From IMG/VR virus record IMGVR_UViG_3300029448_000552, positions 1-20,734 of that record: a DNA stretch of 20,734 nucleotides; one strand, written 5' to 3'. Shown piece by piece: positions 1 to 7,086 of the stretch. Origin of the DNA: a virus. The notes beneath the pieces are model-generated. The model had not been told where the DNA came from. It saw only the letters and a program-made list of their open reading frames with translations, and searched no databases. The stretch's first letter is position 1. Every line of letters begins with the position of its first letter. The translations under genes and the position numbers were made by a program.

Positions 1-159
1 CTCCTCACTGCTTAAATAAGCGATGGTATCGATCAGGACTTTTGACTTACCTGTCCCCATCTCCATGAAGAATCCAAACGAAGCCTTGCTAATACTGCGG
101 TTGAGAGCCTCTACCTGGTGTGCATACGGTGTCGTTTTAAATTTATAGTTGACAGTCAT
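1..159 (-). CDS. SF2 (SNF2/DEAD-like) helicase, N-terminus only, runs off the left edge
   Basis: Reading from an ATG at 159-157, 53 codons are open to the window edge. The peptide has an aromatic/Gln element (PYAHQVEAL, residues 11-19) followed by MEMGTGKSK (34-42), a Walker A/motif I P-loop. This pairing of a Q-like motif with a GTGKS loop is typical of SNF2/DEAD-type superfamily 2 ATPases, which in phages often work as replicative or recombination helicases. A strong Shine-Dalgarno sequence (AGGAGGG on the minus strand, 167-173) precedes the ATG by 7 bases. The gene is transcribed away from the replication operon and has its own promoter. The rest of the protein is outside the window, so motifs II-VI and the exact subfamily cannot be judged. 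Confidence 0.8.
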   Translation of the reverse strand, partial: MTVNYKFKTTPYAHQVEALNRSISKASFGFFMEMGTGKSKVLIDTIAYLSSEE

Positions 160-179
160 CCCATACCCTCCTATATACT
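149..179 (+). promoter_or_regulatory. Sigma-70-like promoter for the replication operon
   Basis: A perfect -35 hexamer TTGACA lies at 149-154, inside the first codons of the divergent helicase gene. It is followed 17 bases later by TATATA (172-177) or 19 bases later by TATACT (174-179, 5/6). Transcription would begin near 185, about 50 bases before the first gene at 237. The -10 region abuts that of the opposing promoter, so both cannot easily be occupied at once. Confidence 0.55.
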
Positions 180-208
180 AGCATAGGTTGTCGGAATGGT
201 TTCGTCAA
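180..208 (-). promoter_or_regulatory. Sigma-70-like promoter for the SF2 helicase gene
   Basis: On the minus strand there is a -35 box TTGACG (203-208, 5/6 to consensus) and a -10 box TATGCT (180-185, 4/6), separated by exactly 17 bases. The predicted start of transcription, near 173, lies at the Shine-Dalgarno sequence of the helicase gene, so the leader would be very short (about 14 bases). It overlaps and faces away from the plus-strand promoter. Seen in the sequence; activity is inferred. Confidence 0.6.
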
Positions 209-236
209 CATCAAACCTGAAGAGGATGTACTTGCA

Positions 237-809
237 ATGATGCAGAGTGAAACAATCTTTGATGAAGAAATGTTTGCAGACGCTGCAAGCCTAGACAATG
301 TCGGGGCTGACAGTGGCAAACAACTATCTGGCCTGGTGCGCCAGTTGAATAATGTGCAGGATCAGATCGATGATGCTGAAACACATTTGAAAGCACTGAA
401 ACAAGAAAAACAGCGGATAGCGTTTGAACAGATACCTATGCTTATGGATGAGATGGGTATCGAGCGTGTGGATGTTGACGGTGCAACCGTTAAACTGAAA
501 GCGTTTGTGTCTGCGTCTATCCCTGCTGACCGGAAGCAGGAGGCTTTCAATTGGCTCCGAGAACATGGTCTGGACGACATAATCAAGAACGACATCATCG
601 TGTCGTTTGGTCGTGGGCAGGATAACCAAGCTGGCGATGTCATGTATGACCTTGAACAGAAGGGTTTTCACCCAGAACAAAAAACTCATATTCATTCGAT
701 GACCTTGAAGGCGTTCATTCGTGAACAAGTCGAACAAGGTAAGCCTATTGATTTGGATATGTTTGGAGCGTTTGTAGCTAGAACTGCTGAAGTAAGGAGG
801 AATAAATGA
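237..809 (+). CDS. Conserved phage protein with N-terminal coiled coil, function unknown
   Basis: 190 residues, first gene of the rightward operon. Residues about 30-65 (Leu/Gln/Glu/Lys-rich, e.g. LNNVQDQIDDAETHLKALK) look like a coiled coil. A compact mixed domain follows, with the recognisable stretches WLREHGLDDIIKND and TLKAFIREQVEQGKPIDLDM. I have seen this architecture as an unnamed early protein in marine phages, next to ssDNA-binding and primase genes. It loosely recalls Gam-type DNA-end proteins in having a coiled coil plus a small domain, but I see no diagnostic Gam motif and do not assign that role. The start has a fair Shine-Dalgarno sequence (AGAGGA, 221-226), and a second ATG follows immediately at 240. 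The 3' end overlaps the next gene by four bases (ATGA), suggesting translational coupling. Confidence 0.8.
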   Translation: MMQSETIFDEEMFADAASLDNVGADSGKQLSGLVRQLNNVQDQIDDAETHLKALKQEKQRIAFEQIPMLMDEMGIERVDVDGATVKLKAFVSASIPADRKQEAFNWLREHGLDDIIKNDIIVSFGRGQDNQAGDVMYDLEQKGFHPEQKTHIHSMTLKAFIREQVEQGKPIDLDMFGAFVARTAEVRRNK

Positions 810-1603
810 GTACCAATGTAGTAAAAAAAGAAGAGGCTGGTCTGCCAGCCGAATTGATGGACGACATCATGTTAACTGCTGGAGAGGGTGTGGACTATGA
901 TACGTCTGAATTACAGATCCCTTTTATCCGTGTGATACAAGCCCTGTCGCCACAAATTAAAAAGAGCGATCCTGCTTTTATCAAAGATGCAGGGCAAGGC
1001 GATGCGTTCAACACGGTGACTGGACAGTTCTGGTCAGGTGAGGATGGCATTACTGTCATTCCATGTTTCCAAGAAACGAAATACTTGGAGTTTATACCAC
1101 TTGATCAGGGTGGTGGATTCGTTGGCGAACGAAAGGTTACGGATCCAGATCTGGCTAACACCGAACGTAATGGGGCGAAAGAGATTTTGCCTAACGGTAA
1201 CGAGTTGGTTAAGTCCGATCAGCATTACTGCGTTATTGTAGGCGAGGATGGCATGAACCAACCTGCAATCGTGGACATGAAATCAACGCAACTGAAAGTC
1301 AGTCGGCGTTGGAAGACTCAAATTGCAATGCAGAAGGTCAAAGACTCCAAGGGTCAGATGAGAACCCCTGCGTTGTACGCAACCATGTGGAAGCTATCAA
1401 CTACCGAGGAGTCCAATCAAATGGGCACTTGGTATAATTGGCAAGTCGAAAAGGTCGGGTTCATCCAGGACAAGGCGATGTTCGATGAGGCCAAGTCATT
1501 CCGCGAATCAATAGCTAAAGGCGAGGTCAAAGCCGCAGCGGATCCTGAGACAAGCGACTCAGGTGCTACGAAAGACCTCAAGGATGACGACATTCCGTTC
1601 TAA
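806..1603 (+). CDS. Candidate phage ssDNA-binding protein with SSB-type C-terminal tip
   Basis: 265 residues. The central part (about 30-220) is a mixed alpha/beta domain with many aromatic and basic residues (for example SRRWKTQIAMQKVKDSKG). After it comes a low-complexity acidic tail that ends in DLKDDDIPF (257-265). E. coli SSB ends in the same DDDIPF, the tip that binds partners such as primase, exonuclease I, RecO and PriA. That ending, an acidic linker, and the location directly before primase, helicase and polymerase genes support an ssDNA-binding role. I cannot show an OB fold from the sequence alone. The Shine-Dalgarno sequence is excellent (AAGGAGG, 794-800, 5 bases before ATG), and the start overlaps the previous stop as ATGA. 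A terminator-like hairpin lies just downstream. Confidence 0.7.
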   Translation: MSTNVVKKEEAGLPAELMDDIMLTAGEGVDYDTSELQIPFIRVIQALSPQIKKSDPAFIKDAGQGDAFNTVTGQFWSGEDGITVIPCFQETKYLEFIPLDQGGGFVGERKVTDPDLANTERNGAKEILPNGNELVKSDQHYCVIVGEDGMNQPAIVDMKSTQLKVSRRWKTQIAMQKVKDSKGQMRTPALYATMWKLSTTEESNQMGTWYNWQVEKVGFIQDKAMFDEAKSFRESIAKGEVKAAADPETSDSGATKDLKDDDIPF

Positions 1604-1630
1604 GTAAAGCACTGCAACTTATAGAACGGA

Positions 1631-1677
1631 GGGGGTGATGGTTTTGGGTTTTCCATTACCCCCACTTTAGCTTTTTT
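1631..1677 (+). terminator. Rho-independent-type terminator or attenuator inside the replication operon
   Basis: The arm GGGGGTGATGG (1631-1641) pairs with CCATTACCCCC (1653-1663) to form an 11-bp stem with one G-T wobble, closing an 11-base loop (1642-1652). A run of six T (1672-1677) begins eight bases after the stem. It sits in the 87-base gap between the SSB-like gene and the primase gene, the longest gap in this operon. I see no clear promoter between the hairpin and the primase Shine-Dalgarno sequence (GGAG, 1681-1684), so it probably reduces rather than stops downstream expression. Confidence 0.65.
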
Positions 1678-1690
1678 CGCGGAGTATATT

Positions 1691-3223
1691 ATGAATTTAG
1701 AGGACCGCTTTGCGGCGGCGTTTGAAGGGTCAAGCGTTGCACACGGTCAAACAACAGTAGGAAGCGTAAGAAAGAACGGAAAGACAGAAGCAAATAGTCG
1801 AATAGTCCGAGAGCCAATGACCATGGATCTAATCAATAGTCATCTCAAGGGCGGTGTAGGAGTCGGGTCTATACCCATCAACGATAAGAACTCGTGCAAA
1901 TTTGGTGCACTAGACATAGACACTTATCCTATCGACCATGTTGCGCTTGTGAAGAAATGTCGCCGTTTCAAGTTGCCGCTTGTTGTTTGCCGATCAAAAT
2001 CAGGAGGAGCGCACTTGTTCTTGTTTACTGATGAGTGGATCAGTGCAACGGACATGCGTGATCACCTTATGGAATTTGCTGCCGTGCTTGGTCATGGTGG
2101 CTGTGAGGTATTCCCCAAACAGAACAAGATTCTTGCCGAGCGTGGTGATGTCGGCAACTTTATCAATTTGCCTTACTTCCAGTCAGATAACACCCTTCGT
2201 TATGCAATTAACGAAAAGGGCGAAGAGCTGTCTCTGGAAAGATTTCTAAACCTTGTCGATAGAACCAAGACTAATTTGGAGGACTTACGAAAGCTGGAGT
2301 TTGCCAGTGACGATGATGAATTAAAAGAAATGCCACCATGCTTGCGGATTATGTTCGCAACCTCTGTGCCTGATGGCACGAGAAACAAAGTCATGTTTCA
2401 TGCTGCGGTAGCCGCAAAGATGATGCACCCAGACACATGGGAACAGACTCTGGAAAAATGGAATCAGAAGTATTGTAAGCCGTCCCTGCCAGCCAGTGAG
2501 ATTGTTACCATACAGCAAGGACATAAGAAGAAGGACTATGGGTATCTGTGCAAGGAAGAACCCATGGGCAGCCATTGTGACAAGGCGGCATGCCGTGAGG
2601 CAAAGTATGGGGTTGGCAAGAATAACTCGATGCCAGGGATAACTGGTCTGACCATACAGAAGTCGGAGCCTCGGCTGTACTTTCTTGATGTGGACGGCAG
2701 GCGTTTGGAACTATCCACCGAACAACTACAGATGCCTTTGCAGTTCCAACGTGCCTGTATGGAGCAACTGGACGTTATGCCACCGATTATGAAAGCACCG
2801 GAGTGGCAGACATATGTCAACGGTCTTCTTGACCATGCAACGCATGTCGAGGTTCCAAAGGAACTGACAATCAAGGGTCAGTTTGAAGAACTGCTGGAGA
2901 TTTATTGTACCAGTCGTATCAGGGCAAAGTCACCGCAGGAGATGCTGCTTGGTAAGCCTTGGACGGAAAGCGACCTGACAATGTTCACATTGAAGGGATT
3001 GATGGAGTTCTTACGCAACAGAAACTTCAGAGAACTAAAACGCCCACAGATACAACAACGGCTAAAGGATATAAACGGCGGTCATGAATGTAACACCATA
3101 CACAAGTTTAAAGACGAGGATACAGGTCAATGGAGGAATCTTCGCGTCTGGTTTGTACCAGAGTTTGACATCAACGAAACCGATCTACCGAAAGAGGAGA
3201 CATTAGATGACATACCCTTCTGA
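1691..3223 (+). CDS. Archaeo-eukaryotic-type (AEP) primase-polymerase with DDIPF tail
   Basis: 510 residues. Residues about 40-195 carry the AEP catalytic signature: motif I GALDIDTY (D75, D77), motif II SKSGGAHLFLF (SGGxH, H108), motif III EVFPKQ (139-144) and GNFINLPYF (155-163). The FPKQ and LPY elements match primases of the TOTE-conflict type, which are common in phages. Such enzymes make the primers, and sometimes the DNA, for replication. Downstream, YGYLCKEEPMGSHC (283-296) plus C301, with C262 before it, form a Cys cluster of PriCT-like character that could bind zinc or an iron-sulfur cluster. The C-terminal third (about 390-500) is unassigned. The protein ends in ETLDDIPF, an SSB-type tip unexpected on a primase. 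The last 17 bases overlap the next gene. Confidence 0.85.
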   Translation: MNLEDRFAAAFEGSSVAHGQTTVGSVRKNGKTEANSRIVREPMTMDLINSHLKGGVGVGSIPINDKNSCKFGALDIDTYPIDHVALVKKCRRFKLPLVVCRSKSGGAHLFLFTDEWISATDMRDHLMEFAAVLGHGGCEVFPKQNKILAERGDVGNFINLPYFQSDNTLRYAINEKGEELSLERFLNLVDRTKTNLEDLRKLEFASDDDELKEMPPCLRIMFATSVPDGTRNKVMFHAAVAAKMMHPDTWEQTLEKWNQKYCKPSLPASEIVTIQQGHKKKDYGYLCKEEPMGSHCDKAACREAKYGVGKNNSMPGITGLTIQKSEPRLYFLDVDGRRLELSTEQLQMPLQFQRACMEQLDVMPPIMKAPEWQTYVNGLLDHATHVEVPKELTIKGQFEELLEIYCTSRIRAKSPQEMLLGKPWTESDLTMFTLKGLMEFLRNRNFRELKRPQIQQRLKDINGGHECNTIHKFKDEDTGQWRNLRVWFVPEFDINETDLPKEETLDDIPF

Positions 3224-3425
3224 TGAGAAATATCTCAAAGTGGGTGATGTAGCCAACACCCTAGGGGTAGCACGAAGCACTATATACAGGTGGGTGAACT
3301 CAGGGCACTTTCCCAAACCTGTCGTGCTAGGACCTGAAACAGACAAGAACAGTCCGACTCGGTGGTTACGCACCGAGATTGATGAGTGGATAAAAACAAG
3401 GCCAAGGGAGAAGCTCGATGGCTGA
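3207..3425 (+). CDS. AlpA/excisionase-like helix-turn-helix DNA-binding protein
   Basis: 72 residues. The sequence is that of a small MerR-type winged helix as in AlpA, excisionases and P4 Vis: YLKVGDVANTLGVARSTIYR (residues 9-28) is the helix-turn-helix, WVNSGHFPKPV is the wing entry, and WLRTEIDEWIK (53-63) is the closing segment. Family members regulate transcription or assist excision. Here it is embedded in a replication operon: the ATG lies inside the codons for the primase DDIPF tail, and the stop overlaps the next start by eight bases. GAGGAGA (3194-3200) precedes the ATG by six bases as Shine-Dalgarno. A regulator of the phage's own promoters, an excisionase and an origin-binding factor are all possible; no integrase is visible. 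Confidence 0.8.
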   Translation: MTYPSDEKYLKVGDVANTLGVARSTIYRWVNSGHFPKPVVLGPETDKNSPTRWLRTEIDEWIKTRPREKLDG

Positions 3426-4938
3426 AGAAACACTTATCTTTGGTCCACCTGGTTGCGGTAAGACGCACACGATGATTGAGATCGTGCGTCAGGAGTTAGC
3501 CAACGGAACTGCGCCAGACAGGATTGGTTTCGTATCGTTCTCCCGTAAATCTATTCAAGAGGCAAGAGAGCGTGTGGGTGCCGAGCTACAGCTTACCGAA
3601 AAGGATGTGCCGTGGTTCAAGACGCTACATTCGATTGGCTTCAACTGGTTGGGCATGGAGAAGCACGAGACGATACAGCCTAGTGATCTTCGTGTGTTGA
3701 GCAATACGTTAGGCATGGAGTTTGATCGCAGCACCGCAGAAGTTATGGAAGAGGGTATGATCCCCATGTCCATGAAGGAGGGTAATCGCTATCTTAACGT
3801 GATCAGCCGCTCCAAGCTACGCTGTGTGTCCTTAGATGAGGAGTATAACGACCTTGGGGACTATGACCTGCATTGGTCGATGCTGCGCCGTGTGGAACAG
3901 GTGTATCAGGAATATAAGTCTGACACTGGCAAGTTTGATTTTACGGACATGATTGAACTGTTTGTCAACCAGGGCACAGGTCCCGTGTTGGAAGTATTGA
4001 TTGTAGATGAGGCGCAGGATCTAACGCCATTACAATGGAAGCAAGTAAATATATTAAAGGAAAGAGCCGCCAGGGTCTGGTACGCGGGGGACGATGATCA
4101 GTGTATCCACCGTTGGAACGGTGTTGATCTGCATAGTTTTATGAATGCTTGTGATCATAAGACGGTATTAAGTAAAAGTTATCGAGTCCCAGCCACCGTA
4201 TTTGATTTGGCTAACGACATTGTTAACAGGATTCATGTTAGGCAGGACAAGCGTTGGAGTCCGAGAGACGAGGCCGGATCTGTAGACTTTCACATGAACT
4301 GGTATGATGTGAATATTGATGAAGGTTCGTGGACGATTATGGCTAGAACCAACAAAGCCTTGAACTCAATTCACAATAGTTTACGCGATGACGGTTATTT
4401 GTTTGAGCGGTTTGGCAAGTCTGTGATTTCGCTTGAACTGCTTGAGGCCATGAACATATGGGAGCGGTTAGCAAGGGGCGAGACTGCCAGTGTGGGTGAG
4501 ATCAAGAAGATGTACACCTACATGCCAAAGTCGGGGGACAGGGCGTTATTGAAACGTGCCGCAGCAAAGACGTTTGATGCTGTCGATCCGCAGGGGTCAC
4601 ACAACTACGACAATCTGGTTGCCGAGCATGGATTGATTGCTCCGCAGGAGTTGAGGCCAGAGGTGATAGTCAACATGTCCTACGAGGATATTCGTTACAT
4701 GGCGGCTGTTCGCCGCCGTGGTGAGGATCTTACAAAGCCTCGCATCAGTCTATCTACCATTCACCGTATGAAGGGCGGCGAGGATGACAACATCCTGCTA
4801 CTGACCGACTCCTCATACCCAGCGGTAAACAACCCTGATCAGGATGACGAGCACCGAGTGTTCTACACCGCTGTTACACGAGCACGGCATAATCTGCATG
4901 TCGTGGAATCACGATCACCATATAGGTACACAATATGA
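3418..4938 (+). CDS. Superfamily 1 (UvrD/Rep/Dda-like) DNA helicase
   Basis: 506 residues with a full set of SF1 motifs. Motif I is GPPGCGKT (9-16), Ia FVSFSRKS (38-45), Ib TLHSIGF (69-75), II LIVDEAQD (194-201, DEAQ box), III WYAGDDDQCIHRWNG (221-235) and IV KSYRVP (253-258). Motif V is STIHRMKGGE (446-455) and motif VI FYTAVTRARHNL (482-493). It should translocate 3'-5' or 5'-3' on ssDNA using ATP; the polarity cannot be read from the sequence. At 506 residues it is shorter than UvrD/PcrA (over 650), so accessory 1B/2B domains are reduced, as in phage helicases. GGGAGAAG (3406-3413) serves as Shine-Dalgarno. It overlaps the AlpA-like gene by 8 bases and the next gene by 4 (ATGA). A likely role is opening the fork for the phage polymerase. 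Confidence 0.92.
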   Translation: MAEETLIFGPPGCGKTHTMIEIVRQELANGTAPDRIGFVSFSRKSIQEARERVGAELQLTEKDVPWFKTLHSIGFNWLGMEKHETIQPSDLRVLSNTLGMEFDRSTAEVMEEGMIPMSMKEGNRYLNVISRSKLRCVSLDEEYNDLGDYDLHWSMLRRVEQVYQEYKSDTGKFDFTDMIELFVNQGTGPVLEVLIVDEAQDLTPLQWKQVNILKERAARVWYAGDDDQCIHRWNGVDLHSFMNACDHKTVLSKSYRVPATVFDLANDIVNRIHVRQDKRWSPRDEAGSVDFHMNWYDVNIDEGSWTIMARTNKALNSIHNSLRDDGYLFERFGKSVISLELLEAMNIWERLARGETASVGEIKKMYTYMPKSGDRALLKRAAAKTFDAVDPQGSHNYDNLVAEHGLIAPQELRPEVIVNMSYEDIRYMAAVRRRGEDLTKPRISLSTIHRMKGGEDDNILLLTDSSYPAVNNPDQDDEHRVFYTAVTRARHNLHVVESRSPYRYTI

Positions 4939-5204
4939 AACGCGATAAGCTATTAGATGAAGCAAAGAACCTGGTCAATGGTCCGAGAGCCAAGGATTAT
5001 GGTGATGCATACGAAAACCATGAACGTGTTGCACAACTCTGGGGCACGATCCTAGGGCAGGATGTTTCGGTTTCTCAAGTTTATCAGTGTCTTATGGCTC
5101 TGAAACTTGCTAGACTAATTGTCAGTCCCACACATACGGACTCGTGGGTTGATATAGCAGGATATGCAAGTCTCGGAGGAGAGATAGATGGCAAAGGAAA
5201 GTAG
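4935..5204 (+). CDS. DUF6378-like small phage protein
   Basis: 89 residues, alpha-helical and soluble. The conserved look of the family is visible in AKDYGDAYENHERVAQLWG (residues 20-38), LMALKLARL (54-62) and DSWVDIAGYASL (69-80). This pattern (YG, NH, LW, MK-LAR, DS-VD-AGY) is that of DUF6378, widespread in phages next to nucleotide or replication genes. The helical HxN/D-rich character recalls MazG-like all-alpha NTP pyrophosphohydrolases, but I do not see the EExxE motif needed to claim that activity. The start overlaps the helicase stop as ATGA. The end overlaps the polymerase gene by 17 bases, so it is cotranslated with replication proteins. Confidence 0.8.
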   Translation: MKRDKLLDEAKNLVNGPRAKDYGDAYENHERVAQLWGTILGQDVSVSQVYQCLMALKLARLIVSPTHTDSWVDIAGYASLGGEIDGKGK

Positions 5205-7086
5205 CCAGATTACGTTCCTAAACAGGTTGGATTTGGACACGATTGAGAAGGACTGGGTGCCGCCAGAGGTATTTCCAGACCTGCGCGATTGTAAGTTCAT
5301 GGCTATCGACTTGGAGACTAGTGATCCTAACCTTACGACCCTAGGTCCAGGGTGGGCACGAGGTGATGGTTTCATCGTTGGTGTGGCGATTGCTGCCGGA
5401 GACTTTGTTGGTTACTACCCCATTGCACATGAGGGCGGCGGTAACATTCCACAGAACAAGGTCATGAAGTGGCTGGCAGAACAGCTTGCCACGCCTGACA
5501 TTCCAAAGGTTATGCATAACGCCACCTATGATGCTGGCTGGTTGCGGTGGGCAGGAGTCAAGATCCAAGGAAAGATTATCGACACTATGATAGCCGCGCC
5601 ACTGCTGAACGAGAACAGGTTTAGCTACAGCCTAAACAATCTGGCTAAAGATTATCTGGATGAGCGTAAAGACGAAAGAACACTTCGTGCTGCGGCGGCA
5701 GATTATGGCATTGATCCCAAGGCAGAGATGTGGCGGCTCAACTCACGGTTTGTGGGTGCATATGCCGAGAAGGATGCCGAACTTACACTCAAGCTGTGGA
5801 ATCATTTCAAGGTCGAACTGCAACAGCAAAGCCTTATGGATGTGTTTGACTTAGAAACATCCTTGATACCAGTCATGCTGGACATGCGAGAGAAAGGCGT
5901 AAAGGTAAATGTCGATGGCGCGGAGATGGCTAAGAAGAAACTCGTAGAGTTAAAGAAGGGCGTTACTTACGATATTCAGCATGAAACAGGCGTAAAGATA
6001 GAGCCGTGGGTGGCAAGAAGCGTAGCATCTGTGTTTGATCATTACGGAATATATTACAACAGGACAGAAAACAACGGACAGCCCTCCTTTACCAAAGCGT
6101 TCCTGCAAGCCTGTCCCCATCCTATCGCGGCAAAGGTCTTGCGGTTGCGTGAACTAGACAAGGCAACCAATACATTCATCGACAACATCCTCAAGTTTGC
6201 ACATAACGGACGCATACATTGCGAGTTTCATCAGCTTCGATCTGACGATGGTGGCACGGTCACAGGGAGATTTTCGTCTAGCAACCCAAACCTCCAGCAA
6301 ATCCCTGCACGAGATCCAGAAATTAAGGCCATGATCCGTGGACTATTTGTACCAGACGAGGGGTGCAAGTGGGGCAGCTTTGACTATTCAAGCCAAGAGC
6401 CAAGGCTCTTGGTACATTGGTGCGCTAGTGTAGGTAAGAAGTACCGGAGTCCAATGATTGACGAAGTTGTTGCCGAGTATCATCGAGGCGATGCTGACTT
6501 TCATCAGATGGTGGCTGACATGGCAGGTATTAGCCGCAAGCAGGCAAAGACCGTCAATCTGGGTATCATGTATGGTATGGGCGTGGGTAAACTGTCACAT
6601 ACGATGGATATTGATACGAAGGAGGCCAAGGAACTCTTGAACACTTACCATGACAAAGTTCCCTTTGTAAAAAGTCTGGCTGACCTGGTATCGACTCAAG
6701 CCAGCAAGTTTGGACAGATACGAACGATATCAGGACGGATGTGTCGGTTTGATATGTGGGAGCCAAGAACATTTGGCTATAACAAGCCCATGAAGCGCGA
6801 GGAGGCCGAGAAAGAGTACGGACCTGTATTGCGTAGGGCTTTTACTTACAAGGCTCTGAACAGGCTTATACAGGGTTCTGCGGCAGATCAAACCAAGGTT
6901 GCTATGGCAGAGTGCTACAAGGAGGGGCTGGTGCCCTTGCTGACGGTGCATGACGAACTTTGTTTCAATGTCGAGTCCGAGGAGCAAGCGTCAAAAATCA
7001 AGGAAATCATGGAGACAAGCATGGAACTCAAGGTGCCAAGCAAGGTGGATCAGGAGTTGGGAGACAACTGGGGGCAGGTAGGATGA
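5188..7086 (+). CDS. polA: Family A DNA polymerase with 3'-5' exonuclease (Leu762-type)
   Basis: 632 residues, the replicative polymerase. The proofreading domain has Exo I AIDLETSD (D41, E43), Exo II NATYDAGWL (N111, D115) and Exo III YAEKDAE (Y192, D196). The polymerase domain has motif A FDYSSQEPR (D399, E404, R406) and motif B RKQAKTVNLGIMYG (R450, K454, L458, Y462). QGSAAD follows at 562-567, and motif C is VHDEL (H588, D589). There is no 5'-3' exonuclease domain, as usual in phages. Leucine 458 (codon at 6559-6561) stands where E. coli Pol I has Phe762. Motif A reads SQ where Pol I has QI after DYS. The Shine-Dalgarno sequence GGAGGA (5175-5180) supports the start, and the gene overlaps the previous one by 17 bases. 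No DnaJ-like Cys insert is seen between the two domains. Confidence 0.96.
   Translation: MAKESSQITFLNRLDLDTIEKDWVPPEVFPDLRDCKFMAIDLETSDPNLTTLGPGWARGDGFIVGVAIAAGDFVGYYPIAHEGGGNIPQNKVMKWLAEQLATPDIPKVMHNATYDAGWLRWAGVKIQGKIIDTMIAAPLLNENRFSYSLNNLAKDYLDERKDERTLRAAAADYGIDPKAEMWRLNSRFVGAYAEKDAELTLKLWNHFKVELQQQSLMDVFDLETSLIPVMLDMREKGVKVNVDGAEMAKKKLVELKKGVTYDIQHETGVKIEPWVARSVASVFDHYGIYYNRTENNGQPSFTKAFLQACPHPIAAKVLRLRELDKATNTFIDNILKFAHNGRIHCEFHQLRSDDGGTVTGRFSSSNPNLQQIPARDPEIKAMIRGLFVPDEGCKWGSFDYSSQEPRLLVHWCASVGKKYRSPMIDEVVAEYHRGDADFHQMVADMAGISRKQAKTVNLGIMYGMGVGKLSHTMDIDTKEAKELLNTYHDKVPFVKSLADLVSTQASKFGQIRTISGRMCRFDMWEPRTFGYNKPMKREEAEKEYGPVLRRAFTYKALNRLIQGSAADQTKVAMAECYKEGLVPLLTVHDELCFNVESEEQASKIKEIMETSMELKVPSKVDQELGDNWGQVG

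Noticed and set aside
324-737. A 137-codon minus-strand ORF opposite the first replication gene
   Set aside because: Antisense to a gene with good Shine-Dalgarno and ATGA coupling; the peptide is a His/Phe/Leu-rich shadow sequence.
5188-7086. A DnaJ-like Cys insert in the DNA polymerase, as in HMO-2011-type phages
   Set aside because: I looked between the exonuclease and polymerase domains (residues about 205-390) and found no CxxCxGxG repeats; isolated Cys only.
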